Assembly (NCBI GenBank): GCA_029933365.1
Contig: JAOZOH010000020.1
Location: 1 to 33,915, forward strand
DNA from: Desulfuromusa sp.
Lineage (GTDB): Bacteria > Desulfobacterota > Desulfuromonadia > Desulfuromonadales > Geopsychrobacteraceae
Length of the DNA: 33,915 nt
Direction of reading: 5' to 3'
This document shows, piece after piece, positions 24,365 to 32,578 of this stretch (position 1 is its first letter; the number at the start of each line of letters is the position of its first letter). Position numbers and translations under genes: made by a program. The notes beneath the pieces are model-generated. The model had not been told where the DNA came from. It was given only the letters and a program-made list of their open reading frames with translations, and searched no databases.

Positions 24365-25305
24365 TTATTCTCCCGCCGTAAAGCTCCACCAATCGCCAAC
24401 AAACAGCGATTCAGTTGAAGTTGCTCACTCTCTTCAGGAACGGTTAAAACCTCAGCAAAACTGAAAGATTCAACAGTGGTTGCCAAATTTTCGTTTAAAT
24501 ATGTAACAACTGCCGGAATCTCTCGCTGAGTTTGGGCTATCAGCAAACGGGAAACCATCGGTAAGTGAAAGGTACTTTCACAATAATCAAAAGAACGTTG
24601 GATCTCCAAAACAATGGCATCAAGCTGTTCCGTCAATGCCTCGTAGTCACCATCTGCAAAGGGGAGGAGGTCATCCATTCCACTGCTGAGCCACCGCACC
24701 AGATAAAGAATTCCGTCACGGACAACAACCAATACTCCACTCTGTTCAAGCAGTAATAGCACTGCCAAACCACGCTCATCCTCAGTAAACAGTTCACAAA
24801 TATTACGTAAAGCAAACTCTGCTATATCGATGACTTCAAGAGACAGATCGCTTTGCTCGGCCAGTTGAACCCGGTCACGTAAAAGTTTCTGTTGCGCGGC
24901 AACAACGTAGGTCAACGGTTTTTTATCACTACCAAAAGGGGCAACCTCAACCAAATCGACAACAGCTTCTACAGGAGGATAGTCAATCTTCTCACGAATC
25001 TGCCAACGGGCAGCATCACGCCGTTCATTGTCCGGCAGTTCTGCCAGTTCAATTTGGATTAACTGATAAGCATCCGCTGGTAACACGGCAATACAACGGG
25101 AATTCTGCAACTTTTGCTGATGCACCTGCTGTTCCAAGCTACGTTGACATTCCGCAGTGGAAGAACATGCCTCATAGTTTGCAAACTGCAGGGTAGCACG
25201 CCCCGCCTGACCCCGCTTGACGCTGGCAACACTAACTCCTTCAGATTCCCGACACACGGCAACAGTCGTTCCGCTTACTCTATTTTTCCCGTCAAAAAGC
25301 CCCAG
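24361..25305 (-). CDS. mshI: MSHA biogenesis protein MshI (PilM-like actin fold), probable CTG start
   Basis: This is the cytoplasmic actin-fold partner of the PilN-like protein. The GTG at 25257 gives 298 residues but no good ribosome site; the frame is open to 25317, and a CTG at 25305 follows AGGGGAGG by five bases, giving MGLFDGKNRVSGTTVAVCRES, a typical MshI beginning. I therefore extend the gene by 16 codons. The body shows CIAVLPADAYQLIQIELAELPDNERRDAARWQIREKIDYP (outline), VVAAQQKLLRDRVQL, LEVIDIAEFALRNI, VLLLLEQSGVLVVVRDGILYLVR and EIQRSFDYCESTFHLPMVSRLLIA, as in MshI/PilM. It is the first gene of the locus. An mshH homologue is not found. Confidence 0.8.
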   Translation of the reverse strand: MGLFDGKNRVSGTTVAVCRESEGVSVASVKRGQAGRATLQFANYEACSSTAECQRSLEQQVHQQKLQNSRCIAVLPADAYQLIQIELAELPDNERRDAARWQIREKIDYPPVEAVVDLVEVAPFGSDKKPLTYVVAAQQKLLRDRVQLAEQSDLSLEVIDIAEFALRNICELFTEDERGLAVLLLLEQSGVLVVVRDGILYLVRWLSSGMDDLLPFADGDYEALTEQLDAIVLEIQRSFDYCESTFHLPMVSRLLIAQTQREIPAVVTYLNENLATTVESFSFAEVLTVPEESEQLQLNRCLLAIGGALRRENN

Positions 25306-25366
25306 GACAACCTCCCCTTAGAAAAATTTACTTTGTAAATACTAATCTGGAAATGAAGTAAACATC

Positions 25367-25372
25367 ATTATA
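25367..25372 (-). promoter_or_regulatory. Candidate -10 element for the msh operon
   Basis: TATAAT on the minus strand lies about 60 bases upstream of the proposed mshI start and just after the peroxiredoxin terminator. No convincing -35 hexamer was found at the usual distance, so an activator may be needed. Confidence 0.35.
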
Positions 25373-25386
25373 GATTAATAATCAAC

Positions 25387-25416
25387 AAAAAAAGACAGCC
25401 GAAGCTGTCTTTTTTT
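25387..25416. terminator. Terminator with UUCG tetraloop after the peroxiredoxin gene
   Basis: Seven A, gacagc (25394-25399), a four-base loop, gctgtc (25404-25409) and seven T form a perfect 13-bp stem. On the minus strand the loop is TTCG closed by C-G, an exceptionally stable tetraloop. It insulates the msh operon from the upstream gene. Confidence 0.9.
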
Positions 25417-25464
25417 CTAAACTAATATTTATAACTATTTAAAACTTTAGATTTTTTATTTTTT

Positions 25465-26067
25465 CTATAGATTCTCCGCCTGATCGGCGAGATAGGAAGC
25501 AACACCTTTTTCGTCAGCAACCATCCCCTCATCACCCTTATTCCAACCAGCTGGACAAACTTCACCATGCTCTTCATGAAACTGCACAGCGTCAACCATG
25601 CGTAACATTTCGTCAATATTCCGACCGAGAGGCAAATCGTTCACAACCTGGTGGCGAACAACACCGGCCTTGTCAATCAGGAAAGAACCTCGCAGGGCAA
25701 CCCCTGCTGGCTCAAGCTCAACATCGTAAGCGCGGCAGATTTCGTGTTTGACATCAGCCACCAGCGGATATTTAACCGGACCGATACCACCTTTATCAAT
25801 AGCGGTATTACGCCAAGCAGCATGGGTAAATTGTGAGTCGATAGAACAGCCAAGAACCTGTACGTCCCTTTTTTCAAATTCAGCAATCCGGTGGCTGAAA
25901 GCAATCAACTCGGTGGGACAGACAAAAGTAAAATCAAGAGGATAAAAGAACAGGACAATATATTTTCCCTGGTAATCTTCAAGAGAAAAATCTTCATTAA
26001 TAGACCCGTCAGCCATAACAGCTGCTGCTGTAAAATTAGGGGCTTGTTTTCCAACCAGTACACTCAT
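25465..26067 (-). CDS. 2-Cys peroxiredoxin (AhpC/Prx1 class)
   Basis: This 200-residue thiol peroxidase reduces hydrogen peroxide and organic peroxides. The peroxidatic cysteine is C50 in DFTFVCPTEL, the resolving cysteine C171 in GEVCPAGW, and the active-site Arg lies in GVALRGSFLID. Typical 2-Cys length and dimer-forming C-terminal arm (KGVASYLADQAENL). The ATG at 26067 follows aaggag. It has its own promoter upstream and a strong terminator downstream, so it is a single-gene unit. No alkyl hydroperoxide reductase subunit F gene is beside it; the reductant is unknown. Confidence 0.94.
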   Translation of the reverse strand: MSVLVGKQAPNFTAAAVMADGSINEDFSLEDYQGKYIVLFFYPLDFTFVCPTELIAFSHRIAEFEKRDVQVLGCSIDSQFTHAAWRNTAIDKGGIGPVKYPLVADVKHEICRAYDVELEPAGVALRGSFLIDKAGVVRHQVVNDLPLGRNIDEMLRMVDAVQFHEEHGEVCPAGWNKGDEGMVADEKGVASYLADQAENL

Positions 26068-26116
26068 TTTAGAACTCCTTGTTTAAGATTGCATTTTCAT
26101 GTTTTGGATTTCCGTA

Positions 26117-26145
26117 TATTTAAACAATTAAATATGACCTGTCAA
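26117..26145 (-). promoter_or_regulatory. Predicted promoter of the peroxiredoxin gene
   Basis: On the minus strand, a perfect TTGACA (26145-26140) is followed after 17 bases by a weak -10, TAAATA (26122-26117). It lies between the xerC stop and the peroxiredoxin start. Confidence 0.5.
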
Positions 26146-26160
26146 GTAATTATTACTAAT

Positions 26161-27063
26161 TTAGTTATTTTTACGGCTGCGTGGATGGCATTGATCGTAA
26201 ACATCCGTCAGGTGGGAAAAACTAACCTTGGTATATTTCTGCGTTGTCGATAAGGAAGCATGTCCGAGAAGTTCCTGAATCACTCGCAAATCTGCACCGG
26301 CATCAAGCAAATGGGTTGCAAATGAGTGGCGCAGGGCATGCGGGGTAACATCAGTCGGCAAACCAAACTGCAATAAGCGGCTTTTCAGGTTGCGCTGCAC
26401 ACTACGCGCCGTCAACCGGCCACCCCTCTGGTTGAGAAATAACGGATCGCTCTGCCCGAGCTCTCCACGCTCGGCAAGGTAATTTATCAAGGCACTGCAG
26501 GCCTGACGACCAATAGGCAGGATTCTCTCTTTGCCCCCCTTACCCAGCACCCGAACCTGGTGATTTTCCAGATCAACAGCCCCGACGTCAAGGCTGGTCA
26601 ATTCCCCGACCCTCAGCCCACAGGAATAGGTCAACTCAAAAAGGGCCAGATCCCGCAAAACCAACAGATGCTCCCCTGGTGGAGATTGATCCAGCAAATG
26701 ACCCATCTGTTCAGCACTGAGAACTTTAGGCAGATACTGTTCCCGGCGGGGGGTCGATAAAGCATTCACCGGAGAACTTTTCAACACTCCTTCACGTACC
26801 AGAAAACGGAAGAAAACTTTTATTGCGGATAGCTTGCGCGCAATGCTGGTCCGACCACACGATTTATGCAAGCGGGAAAGGTATTGCCGCAACAGCAACA
26901 GATCGATTTGTTCCAGCCAGTTTTCTCGCAAATCAAGGTCTCCGGATTGTTGTAAGAAAGCTTGAAACTGCCGCAAATCCCGCAGATAAGCCTCAACCGT
27001 TCGCGGAGAGAGGTTACGCTCAACGGCCAGGTGTTGCTCAAATCGATTTAAATACTGTTCCAC
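26161..27063 (-). CDS. xerC: Tyrosine recombinase XerC
   Basis: This 300-residue site-specific recombinase resolves chromosome dimers at dif together with a XerD partner. The N-terminal SAM-like core-binding domain spans about 1-85 and the catalytic domain about 110-295. All catalytic residues are present: R151 (CGLRVGE), K175 (LGKGGKER), H242 and R245 (HALRHSFATH), H268 (LLGHAS) and the nucleophile Y277 (TQKYTKV). It starts at GTG 27063 with ggag five bases upstream. The final VYDQCHPRSRK varies slightly from the usual VYxxxHPRA. No adjacent integron or phage signs suggest a mobile integrase. Confidence 0.9.
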   Translation of the reverse strand: MEQYLNRFEQHLAVERNLSPRTVEAYLRDLRQFQAFLQQSGDLDLRENWLEQIDLLLLRQYLSRLHKSCGRTSIARKLSAIKVFFRFLVREGVLKSSPVNALSTPRREQYLPKVLSAEQMGHLLDQSPPGEHLLVLRDLALFELTYSCGLRVGELTSLDVGAVDLENHQVRVLGKGGKERILPIGRQACSALINYLAERGELGQSDPLFLNQRGGRLTARSVQRNLKSRLLQFGLPTDVTPHALRHSFATHLLDAGADLRVIQELLGHASLSTTQKYTKVSFSHLTDVYDQCHPRSRKNN

Positions 27064-27226
27064 CGGATCTCCATAAATCCTTTTGCTAATTGGATGATAA
27101 CCTCAACCAATTGACGACTTCACTCCAGCATGACATACTTACTCAATCATAGAGGGGGAAACAAATCCTGTCGAGCAGCCCCAAAAAAAATTAGATGCAG
27201 CAGCCTGTTATTCTGGAGAAAATCAC

Positions 27227-28084
27227 GTGATTACATCCCTGCTATTAGCCTTGTTTATTATAGTCGTTCTGTCAATACTCCTTTTTGATCTGGTGGTTGT
27301 CCTGCTCAGCTACAATATCTGTTGGTATGAATATTCAAATGCAACTCCCAGCTTGGTGAATAAAAGGGTCACCTGGAAAAACATAAAGCTGGTCATAACC
27401 CTCATATTTCCAGAAGTTTTCTTTGACTTTATTTCCCTCTCCGCAATTCCTTTTGGCCTATTCACCAGAAACAACCAGGCCATACAACGTGGGGAAACCC
27501 CTGTTTTGTTACTCCACGGTTTGTTCGTCAACCAATCCTGCTGGTTCTGGTTTAAGCGCCGACTGCGGCAACAGGGGTTCAATAATCTCGTCACCTTGAA
27601 TTTATCTACTTGGCACAGCGAGGAAGTTTTAACCGAATTAGTGGCAAAACGGGTCGATGAGCTACGGCACCAACTCGGGGTCAACAAGGTTCATTTGGTT
27701 GGACATTCTATGGGAGGAATGATTGCCCGTAATTACGTACAGCTGCGTGGGGGTAATGACAAAGTCAAACAGCTAATCTGCCTTGGCAGTCCTCATCAGG
27801 GCTCCAAACTGGCGACATTTTCTATGAATTCCCTGGGGAAACTGTTAATTCCAAATTCCGATTTTCTCCAGCGACTCAATAGTGCACCGATCCCAGAGAA
27901 TACCCAATTAACCAATATTTACACCAACAAAGACAACATGGTTCTGCCAAATTCAAATAATCATCTACCTTGGGGAACTGCCATTGAGCTTGATGGCATG
28001 GGACATACCTCGCTGATTTATCGCAAAGCACCGATAGGCGCGACAATTGCGGCATTAAAAAAACAGGTTAATCCCTCCACGTAG
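27227..28084 (+). CDS. Membrane-anchored alpha/beta hydrolase, lipase-like
   Basis: This 285-residue hydrolase has one or two N-terminal membrane helices (about 3-30) and a lipase/esterase domain. The oxyanion region is PVLLLHGLFVNQSCWFWF; the nucleophile elbow is GHSMG with S161; D236 (NKDNMVLP) and H260 (DGMGHTSLIY) complete the triad. The arrangement matches triacylglycerol lipase/GPI-inositol-deacylase-like proteins such as EstA, but the substrate is unknown. The start is GTG 27227, with ggag 10 bases upstream. It is followed closely by the DUF362 gene on the same strand. It is divergent from xerC. Confidence 0.83.
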   Translation: MITSLLLALFIIVVLSILLFDLVVVLLSYNICWYEYSNATPSLVNKRVTWKNIKLVITLIFPEVFFDFISLSAIPFGLFTRNNQAIQRGETPVLLLHGLFVNQSCWFWFKRRLRQQGFNNLVTLNLSTWHSEEVLTELVAKRVDELRHQLGVNKVHLVGHSMGGMIARNYVQLRGGNDKVKQLICLGSPHQGSKLATFSMNSLGKLLIPNSDFLQRLNSAPIPENTQLTNIYTNKDNMVLPNSNNHLPWGTAIELDGMGHTSLIYRKAPIGATIAALKKQVNPST

Positions 28085-28131
28085 AGGCACATCCGTACGC
28101 TAAAATTGTACCCAACAAAGGATTGACCCTT

Positions 28132-29295
28132 TTGCAATCCCCTGCCAAACAAGATCATGCCCGCGTTGCTTTACAAGGGCTACAGACTTATAACCCCAAG
28201 GATACTCTGGCTGCGCTGGTAAAGCTTCTACAACCGCTTGGAGGAATGGCGACCTTTGTCAAACCTGGACAGAAAGTCCTCATCAAGCCCAACTTACTTG
28301 CTGGAAAATCTCCCGACAAGGCAGTGACCACCCACCCTGAGATTGTCCGGGCAGTGATTAAACTGGCGCAACAAGCTGGCGGCGTGGTATCGCTCGGGGA
28401 TTCTCCCGGCATTGGCAGCCCCGAAAGTGTCGCCAGGAAAAGTGGAATTCTTGCAGTTGTAGAAGAAACGGGTTGCCGTTTTGCCCCTTTTGAAACATCG
28501 GTCACAATCCACCCGACCGATGGAACCTTTCATCAACTTGAAGTTGCTCAAGAGATTCTGGATGCGGATGTCATCATCAACCTGCCGAAATTGAAAACTC
28601 ATCAGATGATGGGACTGACCTGCGGCGTAAAAAACATGTTTGGAGCTGTTGTTGGTCTGCGCAAACCCCGCCTCCATCTGCAAGCCGGAACGGATAAAGC
28701 TTTTTTTGCCCTGATGTTACTGGAACTCTGCGAAACTCTGGCACCAGCGCTAACCATTGTTGATGCAGTCGTTGGGATGGAGGGAGAAGGCCCCGGCAGT
28801 GGAAATCCGGTACAAATCGGAGCGATGCTGGCAGGTGGTCATCCTCAGGCAGTCGACACGGTGGCTACAGAATTGGTTGGTTTGCAACCACACCAAGTGT
28901 GGACGCAGCAGCAAGCCATTGATACGGGACGCCCTTACACCCAACTGCAGCAATTGAAACTGAGTGGCGATCCGCTAGAAACATTGAAAATCAATAATTT
29001 TCGCGCGGCAAAAATGACCGATGTCAATTTCGGCCTCAAAGGTGGGCTGAAGCACTACCTGAGAAATGCCCTGACCGCCCGTCCCGAACCCGACCACAAC
29101 CTCTGTCTCCGCTGTAATGACTGTGTCACCCATTGTCCGGCGGGAGCGATGAAAATTACAGATGATAAATTACTGATTGATTACAATCTCTGCATCCGCT
29201 GCTTCTGTTGCCAAGAACTCTGTCCACATGGCGCCTTGATGACCAAACAGGGGATATTGTTGCGTTTAAACAGCTTTCTGCACAGAAAAAATTGA
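28132..29295 (+). CDS. DUF362 domain protein with two [4Fe-4S] clusters
   Basis: This protein of about 387 residues has an N-terminal DUF362 domain (VLIKPNLLAGKSPDKAVTTHPEIVRAVI outline; VSLGDSPGIGSPES; NLPKLKTHQMMGLTCGVKNMFG; DAVVGMEGEGPGSGNPVQ) and a C-terminal ferredoxin with two cluster motifs, CLRCNDCVTHCP and CIRCFCCQELCP. Such proteins are common in anaerobes; the molecular role is not known. TTG 28132 is preferred because aaagga stands nine bases upstream; TTG 28123 would abut it. It probably forms a two-gene unit with the hydrolase. Confidence 0.82.
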   Translation: MQSPAKQDHARVALQGLQTYNPKDTLAALVKLLQPLGGMATFVKPGQKVLIKPNLLAGKSPDKAVTTHPEIVRAVIKLAQQAGGVVSLGDSPGIGSPESVARKSGILAVVEETGCRFAPFETSVTIHPTDGTFHQLEVAQEILDADVIINLPKLKTHQMMGLTCGVKNMFGAVVGLRKPRLHLQAGTDKAFFALMLLELCETLAPALTIVDAVVGMEGEGPGSGNPVQIGAMLAGGHPQAVDTVATELVGLQPHQVWTQQQAIDTGRPYTQLQQLKLSGDPLETLKINNFRAAKMTDVNFGLKGGLKHYLRNALTARPEPDHNLCLRCNDCVTHCPAGAMKITDDKLLIDYNLCIRCFCCQELCPHGALMTKQGILLRLNSFLHRKN

Positions 29296-29385
29296 TCGAA
29301 AATTATTTATTCCCTTTGACCAAACACCCATCAATAAGGTAAACAATTTTGCAACTTCTAACCTGCAGCCGGGGATATTTAGCCC

Positions 29386-29892
29386 ATGAGTCAGCAAATC
29401 CATATTAATTTTGAGCTCAGTGAAAAAGACTGGCGTGCTTTTTATAATGCTTACTATATGTCTGATAAACGATTCAAGCTGCGTTTTATCTACGGCACCG
29501 GCTGCTGGATCATTGGAGCAGCAGGGCTATTCGGGCTGTACGATAACAACCTGATTGCCTTTGGTATGATCGCCTTTGGCCTCTACTGCGTTTTTGCCCG
29601 ACAGTTTCTGGTCAATAAAGCATTCAAAAAAGTCAAAGCCAAACCCCAATTTCCCGGTAAGATTGATTACACCATAGATCAGGATAAAATTTCCGGAATC
29701 GAACAAGGGCAGGAATTTGAATTTTCCTGGGAAACATTTCACGGCTATCGGGATGCAGCTCCGGGGCTATTGTTGTACCTTAAGGAAGCTTCTTTCTTTT
29801 TCATCCCCAATGAAGCCCTCTCGATTGAAGACAAGCAGGAAATTATTAACATCTTGCGCTTGAATAAAGTTCGGGATCTGGCAACAAAATAA
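29386..29892 (+). CDS. YcxB-like membrane protein
   Basis: This 168-residue protein has an N-terminal soluble segment (INFELSEKDWRAFYNAYYMSDKRFK), two close membrane helices (about 34-70) and a C-terminal beta domain with YTIDQDKISGIEQGQEFEFSWETFHGYRDAAPGLLLYLKEASFFFIPNEAL (outline), the pattern of YcxB-like proteins. Function unknown; it may be a sensor or membrane-stress protein. A terminator follows. Confidence 0.7.
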   Translation: MSQQIHINFELSEKDWRAFYNAYYMSDKRFKLRFIYGTGCWIIGAAGLFGLYDNNLIAFGMIAFGLYCVFARQFLVNKAFKKVKAKPQFPGKIDYTIDQDKISGIEQGQEFEFSWETFHGYRDAAPGLLLYLKEASFFFIPNEALSIEDKQEIINILRLNKVRDLATK

Positions 29893-29911
29893 AATGGCAA
29901 ACTTCATTCAT

Positions 29912-29947
29912 AAAAAAAGGCTCACAGAATGAACTGAGAGCCTTTTT
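29912..29947. terminator. Bidirectional terminator between the YcxB-like and NifU genes
   Basis: An A run plus ggctc (29919-29923) pairs with gagcc (29938-29942) plus a T run. It serves the convergent genes on both strands. Confidence 0.85.
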
Positions 29948-29971
29948 ATCTACGGTCATACTAAAAGCTAA

Positions 29972-30196
29972 TCAACGTACTTGAACAACTTCTTTCACTT
30001 CTGGAATTTGCTCCATCAGGTTGCGCTCAATACCCATTTTTAAAGTCATCGTCGACATTGGACAGGATCCGCAAGCACCGGTCAGGCGGACGCTTACGGT
30101 TCCATCTTCCGAAACATCTACCAGCTCAACATCGCCGCCATCAGCTTGCAGCATGGGACGAATCAATCCCAAAACTTCTGTAACACGTTCTTTCAT
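29972..30196 (-). CDS. NifU C-terminal-like Fe-S scaffold protein
   Basis: This 74-residue stand-alone NifU C-terminal domain can carry a [4Fe-4S] cluster between subunits of a dimer. The motif [17 protein letters not shown] contains C42 and C45, and [21 protein letters not shown] is the family's conserved N-terminal helix. ATG 30196 has ggagg upstream. Small proteins of this type are housekeeping Fe-S carriers in many anaerobes. It is monocistronic, about 150 bases after midA. Confidence 0.92.
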   Translation of the reverse strand: MKERVTEVLGLIRPMLQADGGDVELVDVSEDGTVSVRLTGACGSCPMSTMTLKMGIERNLMEQIPEVKEVVQVR

Positions 30197-30343
30197 TAGA
30201 TATTTCCTCCGTAATCATGAGTTTATTGGTCAAGTATAGCGTTTATGTGGACTGCAATGCAAGTTCTGTTATTTTTTCCAACGATAATATCTGATGCACT
30301 CGCAAAAATGAATCCGATGGCTAAGCAAAAATTTTGGCCCGGG

Positions 30344-31510
30344 TTAAAACGCCCCAGCAGGCATACGGATATCACTAATACGCTTACTACAAAGAAGTTC
30401 CGGCTTACCAACATTTTTCCCTTGAACAAGCACCTTAAAACTCTCCCCCATTCCCCCTTCTGGCAAAATCAAGGTTTTTAAATTCATCCGTAGAGCCTGG
30501 GCTTTGTTCGGATCAGTTTCACGGCTTTCCAACTCAATCAACATTTCCAGAAAGCCAAGCCCCATAAGAAATTGATACTGCTGACCAAAATAAAGAGGAT
30601 CCAAACTTTGTCGCTGACCTATTTTCTGTAAAGCTGTGAAATCCACATGGGCAGTTATATCCTGACAGCCAACCCGTTGATAGGGGTCTTCATTGGTTTG
30701 GTGCTGATGGTAGCAAAGCAGGGTTCCGGCATGTCGATAAGGGGCATACAGTTCTTCCGCAAGATAACCGTAATCAATCGTCAATACAAACCCACGCTTG
30801 AGCAATCGCGCAACTTGTCGCACCCAATCACAGGCAGCAAGATTGACTTCACAACGATTTCCTTCGCCGGGCTCAATTCCAACCAGTTGAAAATAGTCCT
30901 TAATCAAACCAGTGGAAAGAGGTCGCAGTTCTTCGCCGAAACTGTCATCGTGGTTAACAACATAAACTTCTTGCAGCTCGCCCCCATGTTTTTCAATCAG
31001 ATGAACGGGGAAAGCATCGAGCAGTTCATTACTGACAAGACAGCCCTGCATCCCCCGTAGATCAACAAGTTCACACCAAGCCACTCGTCCGGCAGCCAAG
31101 TGTTGTTGTAATATTTGCCCTTGTCGCTGCCGATTATCCGGGCTGATTTCTATCAGCCGATACTCAAGGTGTGCATAAAACTCTGGAGATTCATCCGCCA
31201 GAGCATCCAGAATATCAAGACAAAGATGCCCTTCTCCCGCACCTTGTTCAGCAATGATAAAGTTCCCCTGCCCCAAAAGTTGCCACATCTGCTCTAGCTG
31301 CCGGGCAATCAGCCGCCCAAAACAGGAGTGGACACTGGACGAAGTAAAAAAATCCCCCTTTTTCCCGATCCGGGTACGTCCACTAATATAATAACCATGT
31401 TCGGAATGATAAAGAGCTTGCTGCATAAACTCCGCAAAGGGAATTTCCCCAGTTAAATCAATCTGCTGGTGCAACTGCAAAGCTAACTCTGATATCTGAT
31501 TTTCGATCAT
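30344..31510 (-). CDS. MidA/NDUFAF7-type SAM-dependent methyltransferase
   Basis: This is a COG1565-family methyltransferase of 388 residues from ATG 31510; the longer frame from 31573 adds a hydrophobic tail not found in the family. NDUFAF7, the mitochondrial relative, methylates an arginine of complex I, but the bacterial role is unproven. Motifs: GEIPFAEFMQQALYHSEHGYY, GDFFTSSSVHSCFGRLIARQL, AEQGAGEGHLCLDIL (SAM binding), VSNELLDAFPVHLIEKHGGEL, TIDYGYLAEELY and HVDFTAL. All are characteristic. Domain order is intact. Confidence 0.86.
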   Translation of the reverse strand: MIENQISELALQLHQQIDLTGEIPFAEFMQQALYHSEHGYYISGRTRIGKKGDFFTSSSVHSCFGRLIARQLEQMWQLLGQGNFIIAEQGAGEGHLCLDILDALADESPEFYAHLEYRLIEISPDNRQRQGQILQQHLAAGRVAWCELVDLRGMQGCLVSNELLDAFPVHLIEKHGGELQEVYVVNHDDSFGEELRPLSTGLIKDYFQLVGIEPGEGNRCEVNLAACDWVRQVARLLKRGFVLTIDYGYLAEELYAPYRHAGTLLCYHQHQTNEDPYQRVGCQDITAHVDFTALQKIGQRQSLDPLYFGQQYQFLMGLGFLEMLIELESRETDPNKAQALRMNLKTLILPEGGMGESFKVLVQGKNVGKPELLCSKRISDIRMPAGAF

Positions 31511-31681
31511 GAAACATCCATTATGGTTCAGAATAAGGAGCGGAATTATAGCCAGCAACCAGGACAAAGACAAGAGAGAAAACCATTACAAACGCTTGAA
31601 CTCGGAGAGGATTCATGCCATTATCAATCGCTGTGTAAATTGACGATCAACCTACATATTTAAAATTGGAGAGAAGGTTTT

Positions 31682-32488
31682 ATGCCAATCATTACCATTT
31701 CCCGCGAGATGGGCAGCGGTGGCATCCCGATTGTCCACCAGGTTGCAGAAGAACTTGGCTATACTCTGGTCGACGGTGATGTCATCAGAAATGCTGCCGA
31801 GAATTACGACTTATCTCAAGAGGCCCTACATCAGATTGATGAAAAACCCCCAGCATTCGTAGAGAACCTGGATCGACAGATCGAACTGAATATGAGCCGC
31901 ATCCAACTGATTGTGTTGGAGCAGGCACTGCAGGGTAAGGTTGTCATCTACGGTCGAGGCGGTCAAGATCTGTTACCTGGTATCACCAGTGCATTTCGCG
32001 TCAGAATTATTGCCCCTTTTGAGGAAAGAGTTGAGCGCTGGGCACAACGCGAATGGATTGATCCCGATTTAGCTCGCTCTTTAGTGCGTAAAAGTGATCA
32101 GCAGCGAGCCGGCTTTATCAAGTACTATTTTGATCGCAACTGGACAAATCCGATTGAATACGACATGGTTATCAATACCATTAGAGTTTCCAACGAAACA
32201 GCCGCTAGGCTGGTTATTGAAGCCACCAAAGATCCATATCTCGTCGAAAAAACTCATACTTGTAAATTAAATATTAAGGATTTAATTATCCAGAAAAAAA
32301 TTCAAATTGCCCGACTCGATGATGAACGAATTAAAGACATTTGGTTTAACATTGATGTTGTCGATTGTCATGTCACCCTGTCGGGACATATTTATAACAA
32401 AGCTGAGCGCCAAGCGGTCATCGATGACGCAAGTCGTGTTGATGGGGTCATCGGAGTCACTGACAATCTAAAACTTATCAACTATTAA
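31682..32488 (+). CDS. Cytidylate kinase-like protein fused to a BON domain
   Basis: This 268-residue protein has an N-terminal P-loop domain of the cytidylate-kinase-like family (MPIITISREMGSGGIPIVHQVAEELGY; residues about 1-190), in which the usual Walker Lys is not in the standard place, as in the family, and DGDVIRNAAENY plus GRGGQDLL follow. Residues about 195-268 (KIQIARLDDERIKDIWFNIDVVDCHVTLSGHIYNKAERQAVIDDASRVDGVIGVTDNLKLI, outline) form a BON domain, normally a lipid or ligand-binding fold in periplasmic proteins. No signal peptide is present, so the BON domain is cytoplasmic. The start has a ggagagaagg ribosome site. Function unknown. Confidence 0.8.
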   Translation: MPIITISREMGSGGIPIVHQVAEELGYTLVDGDVIRNAAENYDLSQEALHQIDEKPPAFVENLDRQIELNMSRIQLIVLEQALQGKVVIYGRGGQDLLPGITSAFRVRIIAPFEERVERWAQREWIDPDLARSLVRKSDQQRAGFIKYYFDRNWTNPIEYDMVINTIRVSNETAARLVIEATKDPYLVEKTHTCKLNIKDLIIQKKIQIARLDDERIKDIWFNIDVVDCHVTLSGHIYNKAERQAVIDDASRVDGVIGVTDNLKLINY

Positions 32489-32528
32489 AAAACTCAACCG
32501 TTTGGGATGATTTACGTAAAAAAATGAT

Positions 32529-32556
32529 AAAACGCCGGCAATGCCGGCGTTTTACT
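32529..32556 (+). terminator. Intrinsic terminator before yebC
   Basis: Aaaacgccggca (32529-32540) pairs with tgccggcgtttt (32542-32553) around a single central base. It separates the kinase-BON gene from yebC, whose promoter must lie in or after it. Confidence 0.8.
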
Positions 32557-32578
32557 TAATTAACAAGGAGCACTATCG

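Noticed and set aside
31510..31573. Upstream start for the MidA-type methyltransferase
   Set aside because: The extra 21 residues are hydrophobic and absent from the family, while ATG 31510 begins the conserved MIENQISELAL sequence.
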